Of a DNA stretch of 8,389 nucleotides, positions 1 through 4,989 are shown piece by piece. Within the stretch, counting starts at the first letter, position 1. Every line of letters starts with the position of its first letter. Below the pieces are notes generated by a model. That model did no database searches, was not told the DNA's origin, and was given only the letters and a program-made list of their open reading frames with translations. The translations under genes and the position numbers were made by a program. Source of the stretch: Candidatus Azambacteria bacterium (GTDB lineage: Bacteria > Patescibacteriota > Minisyncoccia > GWC2-36-17 > M10-OD1-4); assembly GCA_016200995.1 (NCBI GenBank), contig JACQDS010000025.1:1-8389 (forward strand), given 5' to 3'.

Positions 1-2
1 AA

Positions 3-1070
3 GTTGAAGGAGCTGATTTTTCAGTTTTCTGGGAGACCTGGCATAAGATTGAACAAAAATATGTCGGAAGGAGCAAGTTGGACAAGCAGGCTATGGTTTA
101 CGGCGCCGTGGAGGGGATGGTGAAATCATTAAAAGACCCTTACACATCATTTTTTGAACCGGAGTCGGCAAAGATATTTAAAGAAGATGTCAATGGAAGC
201 TTCAGCGGCATCGGTGCGGAAATAGGTTTCAGAAAAGGACTTTTGTCCATAGTCTCTCCTTTAAAAGATTCGCCTGCGGAAAAAGCCGGTGTTAAAGCCG
301 GAGATGTCATATTAAAGATAGATAAAAAAGAGACGACGGATATGTCGCTTGAAGAAGCAGTGGCGCACATAAGAGGAGAGAAGGGGACTGATGTTGTTTT
401 GACGGTAGCCAGAGAAGGTTCAAGCGAACCGAAAGAAATAAAAATAAAAAGAGACACCATAAAAGTCCCGACAATAACCTCTGAAATAAAAGACGGAAAC
501 ATAGGTTATATAAAACTTTACAATTTCACCGGCGATGCGACAAATGAATTTGCCAATACGGCAAGAACTCTGCTTGCAAAGGGCGCTGAAAGATTCGTAA
601 TTGACTTAAGAAATAACCCTGGAGGATTTTTGGATTCGGCGATAGACATTTCAAGCATGGTTGTGCAAAAAGGTGATATAATCACGATCGAGGACTTCGG
701 CAACGGCAAGGGCAAGCAAGAATACAGGTCAAAAGGCTATGGCTTGCTTGAGAATATTCCGATCGTAGTCTTGATAAACAATGGCTCGGCTTCAGCTTCC
801 GAGATATTTGCCGGGGCCATTAAAGGCAAGAACAAAGTAAAAGTTTTGGGAGAAAAGAGTTTTGGCAAAGGCTCTGTGCAGGAGGTGGTGGATATCACGG
901 ATAACACATTTTTGAAAGTGACGATAGCTAAATGGCTGACGCCGGACGGCTCATCCATTCAAGACGGTGGCATCACGCCGGACATTGAGGTGTTAAAGCC
1001 AAAAGACGAAGATCCCAAAAAAGACATTCAGCTTGAAAAAGCTATGGAAACTGTAAAAAGCATAAAATAA
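3..1070 (+). CDS. S41 family C-terminal processing peptidase (CtpA/Prc-like), 5' end outside window
   Basis: This is a serine endopeptidase of the S41 (tail-specific/C-terminal processing) family, normally exported or membrane-anchored and acting on envelope proteins. The frame is open to the left edge and reads family-like sequence (FWETWHKIEQKYVG) before the TTG at 78, so the gene starts upstream and the signal peptide or anchor is not visible. Counting that TTG codon as residue 1, a PDZ domain spans about 40-125 (GIGAEIG, then SPAEKAGVKAGDVIL). The protease fold follows, with IDLRNNPGG at 175-183. The Ser/Lys dyad is S239 in SASASE and K264 in FGKGSVQ, the 25-residue spacing usual for the family. 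The C-terminal TPDG...GGITPDIEV segment is also typical. No key residue is missing. rplI follows after 18 bases with no terminator between, so the two are probably co-transcribed. The natural substrate cannot be told from sequence. Confidence 0.95.
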   Translation, partial: VEGADFSVFWETWHKIEQKYVGRSKLDKQAMVYGAVEGMVKSLKDPYTSFFEPESAKIFKEDVNGSFSGIGAEIGFRKGLLSIVSPLKDSPAEKAGVKAGDVILKIDKKETTDMSLEEAVAHIRGEKGTDVVLTVAREGSSEPKEIKIKRDTIKVPTITSEIKDGNIGYIKLYNFTGDATNEFANTARTLLAKGAERFVIDLRNNPGGFLDSAIDISSMVVQKGDIITIEDFGNGKGKQEYRSKGYGLLENIPIVVLINNGSASASEIFAGAIKGKNKVKVLGEKSFGKGSVQEVVDITDNTFLKVTIAKWLTPDGSSIQDGGITPDIEVLKPKDEDPKKDIQLEKAMETVKSIK

Positions 1071-1088
1071 GAATTAAAGATCAAAGGT

Positions 1089-1535
1089 ATGAAAGTAATA
1101 TTTAAAAAAGATATTAAAAATATCGCAAAGGTCGGGGATATAAAAGATGTCTCCGACGGCTACGCAAAAAACTTTCTTTTCAAAAATAATCTGGCGGTCA
1201 CCGCATCGGAAGGCGCTATCAGGCAAGCGGAGGATAAAAAAGCTTCGGATGCTCAGAGAATGGAAAAAGCAAGATCGCAAGTTGAAGAGCTTTCCAAAAA
1301 ATTAAACGGCTTTAAAATAAAAGCCAAGCTTAAATTTGGCGATGGCAACGACACATCCTTTGGTTCTGTCTCCGCGCAAAATATCTCCGATATGCTAAAA
1401 GACAAAGGCTTTGAAATAGAAACAAAAAATATACTTTTGGATTCAAATATCAAAACCCTCGGCGAACACAAAGTGAAGATAAAGCTTGGATTTAACTTTG
1501 AACCGGCTGTATCGGTAGTGGTGGAAAAAGAGTAA
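1089..1535 (+). CDS. rplI: 50S ribosomal protein L9
   Basis: The 148-residue product has the usual length for bacterial L9, which binds 23S rRNA at the base of the L1 stalk and helps keep the reading frame. The N-terminal domain begins MKVIFKKDIKNIAKVGDI and includes the family signature region VSDGYAKNFLFKNNLA (about 21-36). A charged connecting helix follows (about 40-75), then the C-terminal domain with FGSVSAQNISDMLK and a closing beta region. The ATG at 1089 is preceded by a weak, very close purine run (AAAGGT). It lies 18 bases after the S41 protease stop, so both probably share a transcript. The last two bases of the TAA stop are already part of the following palindromic terminator. 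L9 is reported absent from some CPR lineages, so its presence may help narrow down the host. Confidence 0.97.
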   Translation: MKVIFKKDIKNIAKVGDIKDVSDGYAKNFLFKNNLAVTASEGAIRQAEDKKASDAQRMEKARSQVEELSKKLNGFKIKAKLKFGDGNDTSFGSVSAQNISDMLKDKGFEIETKNILLDSNIKTLGEHKVKIKLGFNFEPAVSVVVEKE

Positions 1536-1573
1536 AATAAAAATACCCTAAGCGCTTAGGGTATTTTTATTTT
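1534..1573. terminator. Perfect 40-base palindrome, bidirectional terminator between rplI and rpmA
   Basis: The two halves pair perfectly over 20 bases around the centre AGCGCT (1551-1556). The stem core is TACCCTAAGC/GCTTAGGGTA, flanked by A-runs on the left and T-runs on the right. Transcripts in either direction therefore make a strong hairpin followed by a U-tract. It lies between the convergent genes rplI (+) and rpmA (-), begins inside the rplI stop codon and ends 6 bases before the rpmA stop. Confidence 0.93.
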
Positions 1574-1579
1574 TAGAAT

Positions 1580-1861
1580 TTATTTTGTCTCTTCAACGCT
1601 TATGACCTTAACCTTCCTGCTCTTGCCGTTGAATCTTTTAAGGTTCTTGCTTGAGAATTTAACGACTCCTTTGATCTTGCTATAAAGAGTGTCGTCGGCG
1701 CCTTTTTTAACTCCTTTGCCGGCAAGAAACCTACTACCTCTTTGTCTGATAAGGATATTGCCCGGGTTTGCTATCTCACCGCCGAACATCTTGACTCCTA
1801 AACGTTTTGATACTGAATCTCTACCAAGTCTGGTTGATCCAGCGGATTTCACTGTAGCCAT
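1580..1861 (-). CDS. rpmA: 50S ribosomal protein L27
   Basis: The 93-residue product is L27, whose N-terminal tail reaches towards the peptidyl-transferase centre of the 50S subunit. Family sequence is clear: [20 protein letters not shown] near the N-terminus, [12 protein letters not shown] at about 34-45, then [14 protein letters not shown] and GVVKF. The N-terminus begins MATVKSAGS directly, without the cleavable leader found in Firmicutes L27. A basic C-terminal extension (about 72-93) follows the conserved part. The minus-strand start codon is at 1859-1861 and has an A-rich leader with no Shine-Dalgarno. The usual partner rplU (L21) is not adjacent, so the gene is transcribed alone from its own promoter and ends at the shared palindromic terminator. 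Confidence 0.97.
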   Translation of the reverse strand: MATVKSAGSTRLGRDSVSKRLGVKMFGGEIANPGNILIRQRGSRFLAGKGVKKGADDTLYSKIKGVVKFSSKNLKRFNGKSRKVKVISVEETK

Positions 1862-1870
1862 TTTTTTCTA

Positions 1871-1899
1871 TTTAAATATTAATTGAAATATTGTATAAT
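1871..1899 (+). promoter_or_regulatory. Probable divergent promoter for the Ada-like membrane protein gene
   Basis: TATAAT at 1894-1899 is a perfect -10. A weak -35, TTTAAA (1871-1876), lies 17 bases upstream. The -10 overlaps the rpmA -10 on the other strand inside the palindrome at 1893-1904, so polymerase could hardly occupy both promoters at once. The predicted start near 1906 leaves a leader of about 49 bases. Confidence 0.5.
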
Positions 1900-1925
1900 T
1901 ATACAGACTTTAACCACAAAGTCAA
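1898..1925 (-). promoter_or_regulatory. Promoter of rpmA
   Basis: Read on the minus strand, TTGACT (1925-1920) and TATAAT (1903-1898) are separated by 16 bases, close to the sigma-70 consensus. The predicted start near 1891 gives a leader of about 30 bases. The -10 box lies in the palindrome GTATAATTATAC (1893-1904), which it shares with the rightward promoter. Confidence 0.75.
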
Positions 1926-1930
1926 TAATT

Positions 1931-1944
1931 CTTCGACAAGCTCA
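1931..1944. repeat. Copy of the widespread short intergenic motif CTTCGACAAGCTCA
   Basis: The 14-base string CTTCGACAAGCTCA resembles a short dispersed motif common in intergenic DNA of many bacteria, which is often mistranslated as LRQAQ or SFDKLR. Here it lies in the leader of the Ada-like gene and explains the false upstream coding extension of that frame. Recognition is from memory of the motif; no second copy is visible in this window. Confidence 0.45.
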
Positions 1945-1954
1945 AAATAAAATA

Positions 1955-2401
1955 ATGCCGAATTTAAGCCAATTTAAGGAAAAAATAGAAAAAAATAAGG
2001 AAAAAATAGCGCTTTTTGCGCAGTTTTTGCTCGTGGGAGCCTTGTTTTTCGGACTTGGTGTTTTATATGAACAAAATAGCATAGCAGGGAAGAAAAGCCT
2101 AAGAATAAGCCAAAATGAGCAGATTTTGGCCACTGTAGGCCAATTTTCAAGCAGTCAAGAAAACAGCCCTAAAAAACCTCAAAATACCGCTCAAAATCAA
2201 GAAAAAACTCAATCAAATAAACAAGCAAACAAACAAGAAGCTCAAGCGGGCGAATTTCTTTTTCTCGCAAGCAAAAACGGGAAAACATATTACAAAACAT
2301 CCTGCTCAAACAGGATAAAAGAAGAGAACAAAATATACTTTAAAACGGAAGATGACGCTCAAAGATCCGGATTTGTAAGATCAAAATCCTGTTTTAAATA
2401 A
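1955..2401 (+). CDS. Membrane-anchored protein with C-terminal Ada-like metal-binding domain
   Basis: The 148-residue product starts at the ATG at 1955. An in-frame TTG at 1883 would translate promoter and repeat sequence, so I reject it. The layout is a basic N-terminus with KEKIEKNKEK, one hydrophobic segment at about 19-40 (ALFAQFLLVGALFFGLGVLY), a low-complexity Gln/Lys/Asn linker at about 65-100, and a compact domain at about 101-148. That domain reads FLASKNGKTYYKTSCS, NRIKEENKIYF, then DAQRSGF and a final SKSCFK. It resembles the Ada zinc-binding-like domains found as small stand-alone proteins in CPR genomes, with two conserved cysteines. The domain is probably outside the membrane on a flexible stalk. 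Its role and metal are unknown, and no methyltransferase domain is present. No Shine-Dalgarno precedes the ATG. A strong terminator follows directly. Confidence 0.8.
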   Translation: MPNLSQFKEKIEKNKEKIALFAQFLLVGALFFGLGVLYEQNSIAGKKSLRISQNEQILATVGQFSSSQENSPKKPQNTAQNQEKTQSNKQANKQEAQAGEFLFLASKNGKTYYKTSCSNRIKEENKIYFKTEDDAQRSGFVRSKSCFK

Positions 2402-2403
2402 GG

Positions 2404-2431
2404 AAAAAGACCTCCGAAGAGGTCTTTTTTT
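2404..2431 (+). terminator. Rho-independent terminator after the Ada-like gene
   Basis: An 11-base perfect stem, AAAAAGACCTC (2404-2414) with GAGGTCTTTTT (2419-2429), closes a CGAA loop and runs into the T-tract. It begins three bases after the stop codon and isolates the gene from the small peptide gene downstream. Confidence 0.92.
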
Positions 2432-2445
2432 AAAAAAGTAATCTG

Positions 2446-2474
2446 TTGACCGCATTTAAAATACATGATATATA
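2446..2474 (+). promoter_or_regulatory. Promoter of the 27-residue peptide gene
   Basis: TTGACC (2446-2451) and TATATA (2469-2474) are separated by 17 bases, close to the sigma-70 consensus. The predicted start near 2481 gives a leader of about 36 bases ending in the strong ribosome binding site. It lies just after the preceding terminator, so the peptide gene is its own transcription unit. Confidence 0.7.
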
Positions 2475-2500
2475 TAAATTGCCATACATCACTACATTTA

Positions 2501-2510
2501 AGGGAGGTGA
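2501..2510 (+). promoter_or_regulatory. Near-perfect Shine-Dalgarno of the small peptide gene
   Basis: GGAGGTGAT, within AGGGAGGTGATATATC, matches the 3' end of bacterial 16S rRNA over nine bases and lies about 7 bases before the ATG at 2517. This is far stronger than the initiation regions of neighbouring genes, most of which show no Shine-Dalgarno. It is the main reason to accept such a short coding region. Confidence 0.85.
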
Positions 2511-2516
2511 TATATC

Positions 2517-2600
2517 ATGGCTAAAGGACCAAGTCCGCACGGAAAAGGCAGCGGTGGCGGCAGAGGCGGCAACGGCAAGCCTGGAAAACCCGGAAAATGA
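2517..2600 (+). CDS. 27-residue glycine- and lysine-rich small protein, function unknown
   Basis: I do not recognise this gene. It begins MAKGPSPHGKGSGGG and ends KPGKPGK. It holds 11 Gly, 5 Lys, 1 Arg and 1 His and no acidic or hydrophobic residues beyond the start, so it is strongly basic and surely disordered. There is no signal peptide or membrane segment. Support for coding is a promoter at the right distance, a nine-base Shine-Dalgarno, a clean stop and a terminator downstream. The reading frame is clearly richer in G+C than its surroundings. Possible roles are a small nucleic-acid-binding or ribosome-associated peptide, or a secreted or modified peptide related to the C39-like peptidase encoded next. 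The repeated Gly-Gly pairs suit the latter, but no leader-peptide pattern is visible. The composition resembles the basic N-terminal tail of the DEAD-box helicase in this window. Confidence 0.72.
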   Translation: MAKGPSPHGKGSGGGRGGNGKPGKPGK

Positions 2601-2635
2601 TGCCGCGATCCATCCGGAGCTCTAGGCAAATAGGT

Positions 2636-2661
2636 CCTCCTCTATCTGAATAAAGAGGAGG
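2636..2661 (+). other. Stem-loop in the 3' region of the small peptide transcript
   Basis: CCTCCTCT (2636-2643) pairs perfectly with AGAGGAGG (2654-2661) around a 10-base loop. It directly abuts the terminator hairpin, giving two tandem stems. It has no T-tract of its own, so it is more likely a stability or regulatory structure than a second terminator. The CCTCC arm could also pair with the GGAGG of the peptide's ribosome binding site. Confidence 0.5.
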
Positions 2662-2700
2662 GGCTGGTTAAGCTACGAGTTTGACCAGCCCTATTTTTAT
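2661..2700 (+). terminator. Terminator of the small peptide gene
   Basis: GGGCTGGT (2661-2668) pairs with ACCAGCCC (2684-2691). The inner bases extend the stem to about 13 pairs with G-U wobbles, around the loop TACGA, and TATTTTTAT follows. The tail ends only 13 bases before the ATG of the C39-like gene, so that gene must rely on read-through or on a promoter overlapping this hairpin. Confidence 0.85.
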
Positions 2701-2713
2701 AAAATAAATCAAT

Positions 2714-3352
2714 ATGATGTTAGATATACCATTCTATTCTAATTTAAAAGATGATACTCATTGCTTTCAGGCATGCCTTAAAATGCTGCTAAAACATTAT
2801 TTTCCAAATGAAAATTCCAGCTTTAAGTATTTAGATAAGGTTACCTTCCATAAAAAAAATAAATGGACATGGAATAGCGGCGCTCTTTTATTTTTGTCCA
2901 ATATGGGATTTTCTGTCATAAACATTGAAAATTTTGACTATAAACAATTTGTTGAGTTTGGAGAAAAATATCTTAGAATGATCTGGACAGACGAGGTATT
3001 TGATACACAGAAACAATATTCTGATTTTAAACAAGAGCGGAAGTTAGCGAAAAAACTGATTAAAAATAAATCCATAAAACTGAAACGCAGATGGACCAAT
3101 ATGGGAGAGGTGGAGGATTTATTCAAAAAACATTATCTTATTATGATATCTGTTAATCCTTATATATTGAAAAAAATGAATGGTTACGCTTACCATTTAG
3201 TCGTTATTACCGACATTGATAAAAAATATATAACATTTCATGATCCCGGACTGCCATCATTAAAAAATAAAAAAGTATTGAAAACTTTATTTTTGAAAGC
3301 AATGCAATACCCATATAAAGAAAGCGCCGCTTTGATAGCGGTTAAAAAATAA
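2714..3352 (+). CDS. C39-like (papain-fold) cysteine peptidase family protein
   Basis: The 212-residue product resembles stand-alone C39-like peptidase domains. The N-terminus reads LDIPFYSNLKDDTHCFQACL, which aligns with the C39 pattern Q-x(n)-DCGxACL. C17 would be the nucleophile, H161 in YAYHLVVITDID the catalytic His, and D177 in ITFHDPG the catalytic Asp. The usual oxyanion Gln is replaced by N10 and the Gly after the Cys by Phe, so activity is uncertain. No transmembrane or ABC part is present, unlike bacteriocin exporters, and there is no signal peptide, so it is probably cytoplasmic. Two start codons stand in tandem (2714 and 2717) with no Shine-Dalgarno, and TATAAA lies at 2698-2703, so the mRNA may be leaderless or nearly so. 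The gene is more AT-rich than its neighbours, suggesting recent acquisition. It could process the small Gly-rich peptide upstream, but nothing proves this. Confidence 0.72.
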   Translation: MMLDIPFYSNLKDDTHCFQACLKMLLKHYFPNENSSFKYLDKVTFHKKNKWTWNSGALLFLSNMGFSVINIENFDYKQFVEFGEKYLRMIWTDEVFDTQKQYSDFKQERKLAKKLIKNKSIKLKRRWTNMGEVEDLFKKHYLIMISVNPYILKKMNGYAYHLVVITDIDKKYITFHDPGLPSLKNKKVLKTLFLKAMQYPYKESAALIAVKK

Positions 3353-3467
3353 CTGACCGCTCCTCATGGAGTATTTAATTAAAAGAAATACGGTTTCAAA
3401 TAGTGAAGTGCGGAGAACGCTCGGCTGGCTTAGAGTATGTTAACTTTATATGGTTTTAATCTAAATT
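3353..3467 (+). other. Intergenic gap before the ABC-F gene, no clear signal
   Basis: These 115 bases separate the C39-like gene from the ABC-F gene. I see no convincing terminator (only CTCC-TCAT-GGAG with no T-tract), no RNA gene and no good promoter pair. The final 40 bases are AT-rich and may hold a weak promoter for the ABC-F gene. Confidence 0.4.
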
Positions 3468-4916
3468 ATGTCAGGAGAAATAATAATCAGATTCAATAAA
3501 GCGTCTTTTGAATACGGACACAACAAGCCCATTCTTGATGAGGCGGATTTTTCCGTGAGGAGGGGAGCCAAGATAACTTTAATGGGTCAGAACGGCGCCG
3601 GAAAAAGCACGATCTTCAGCCTTATCACCGGAGAGGCAAAGCCGGAAAGCGGGTCTGTCAGCATCGGCCAAAAGCTTAGCATAGCGATCGCAAAACAGGT
3701 GATACCAAGAGAAGAGCTAGATCTCTCGGTTCGTGAATTTTTCCAAAAGAGTTTCAAAGAAAAAGTGTACGACATAGATCCGAGAATTGACATTGTTTTG
3801 GATGCGGTGAATTTAAAAGCGCCTTACGAAAAAATAATAAGATCGTTTTCCGGCGGCCAGCAGGCAAGGCTTCTTTTGGCGTCAGCGCTCATACAAAACC
3901 CCGACATACTTTTGCTTGATGAGCCGACAAACAATCTTGATAAAGAAGGAATAGTTCACTTGACAAAATTTCTTATTGACTATAAAAAAACCTGCATAGT
4001 CATCTCGCATGACGCCGACTTTTTAAACTCATTCACTCACGGAGTTTTGTATCTTGATATTTTTACGCGCAAAGTTGAGCAGTTTTCCGGAGATTATTTT
4101 GATGTTGTCAAAAACATAGCCGCGCAGATTGAGAAAGAAAACAGAAAAAACGCTCAATTTGAAAAAGAGATAATAGCAAACAAAGAAAAGGCAAACTTTT
4201 TTGCCCACAAAGGAGGCGGGATGAGAATGGTCGCAAAAAGAATGAGAGAAAAAGCCGCAGAGATGGAAGAATCAAAAGTGGATGTCAGAAGGGAAGATAA
4301 AACGATCAGAGCTTTTGCAATACCATGTCAAGAAAATTTAGTGGGAGAAATATTAAACATCTCGTCATTCTCCGTGATAAAAAATCACAAACTGACAGAG
4401 AAAAAATCAAAGATACATCTGAAAAAAAACCGGCATCTTTTGATCGCCGGCCCAAACGGAATAGGGAAGAGCACTCTCATTGAATCTTTGGCTTCCGGAA
4501 AAGCGGAAGGCGCAAAAATATCGGATGGTATAAAGATAGGCTACTATCGCCAAGATTTTTCAACTTTAAATTTTGAGGATACTGTTCACGAATCGCTTAT
4601 GTCGGCGATGGATGAAAAAGACGAAGAGAAGATGAGATCGGTCGCATCTGGATTTTTAATAACCGGAGATATAATGCATACAAAAATAGGCAAGCTGTCT
4701 GAGGGCCAAAAAGGCTTAGTCGCTTTTGCAAGACTCGTGCTTCAAAAACCGGGTCTTTTAATACTTGATGAACCGACAAACCACATAAACTTCAGGCATC
4801 TGCCGGTCATCGCCTCCGCCCTTGATAAATATGAAGGAGCGATGATATTGGTCAGTCACGTTCCGGAGTTTGTAAGCCAAGTAAGAATAGATGAGAAGCT
4901 TGATCTTGATAAATAA
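3468..4916 (+). CDS. ABC-F family ATP-binding protein (ribosome-associated type)
   Basis: The 482-residue product has two ABC ATPase domains, an inter-domain linker and no membrane segment, the layout of ABC-F proteins that act on the ribosome E-site. Domain 1 has Walker A GQNGAGKST (40-48), signature SGGQ (128-131), Walker B and D-loop ILLLDEPTNNLD (147-158), and switch His H181. The linker at about 215-290 is helical and basic, with MRMVAKRMREKAAEME. Domain 2 has Walker A GPNGIGKST (328-336), a signature altered to LSEGQ (410-414), LLILDEPTNHIN (430-441) with Asn instead of the usual Asp in the D-loop, and H464. It is shorter than EttA or Uup and lacks a C-terminal extension. No Shine-Dalgarno precedes the ATG; AGGAG occurs just inside the gene instead. 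A translation factor is likelier than antibiotic resistance, but sequence alone cannot decide. Confidence 0.92.
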   Translation: MSGEIIIRFNKASFEYGHNKPILDEADFSVRRGAKITLMGQNGAGKSTIFSLITGEAKPESGSVSIGQKLSIAIAKQVIPREELDLSVREFFQKSFKEKVYDIDPRIDIVLDAVNLKAPYEKIIRSFSGGQQARLLLASALIQNPDILLLDEPTNNLDKEGIVHLTKFLIDYKKTCIVISHDADFLNSFTHGVLYLDIFTRKVEQFSGDYFDVVKNIAAQIEKENRKNAQFEKEIIANKEKANFFAHKGGGMRMVAKRMREKAAEMEESKVDVRREDKTIRAFAIPCQENLVGEILNISSFSVIKNHKLTEKKSKIHLKKNRHLLIAGPNGIGKSTLIESLASGKAEGAKISDGIKIGYYRQDFSTLNFEDTVHESLMSAMDEKDEEKMRSVASGFLITGDIMHTKIGKLSEGQKGLVAFARLVLQKPGLLILDEPTNHINFRHLPVIASALDKYEGAMILVSHVPEFVSQVRIDEKLDLDK

Positions 4917-4933
4917 TACCCTCTTTTCTTTTA

Positions 4934-4962
4934 TTGACAAAGTTAATTATTTGTTATATAAT
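4934..4962 (+). promoter_or_regulatory. Perfect consensus sigma-70 promoter for the DEAD-box helicase gene
   Basis: TTGACA (4934-4939) and TATAAT (4957-4962) match the consensus at all 12 positions with the ideal 17-base spacer. The start is expected near 4969, leaving about 21 bases before the ATG. A second TATAAT at 4975-4980, with TTGTTA (4951-4956) 18 bases upstream, would start transcription almost at the ATG. Confidence 0.88.
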
Positions 4963-4989
4963 TGAAATTTAGTGTATAATAATAAAAAA

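Noticed and set aside
1883..1954. TTG-initiated upstream extension of the Ada-like protein
   Set aside because: It would translate the divergent promoter and the CTTCGACAAGCTCA motif. The ATG at 1955 leads directly into a sensible basic region and membrane segment.
2501..2700. Riboswitch or structured RNA over the small peptide region
   Set aside because: The two 3' hairpins are explained by a terminator and one extra stem. I see no known riboswitch core, and the upstream leader is too short to hold one.
4972..4989. GTG start for the helicase, six codons upstream of the ATG
   Set aside because: It would make a -10 box coding and lies almost at the transcription start of the consensus promoter. 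The ATG at 4990 is preferred.
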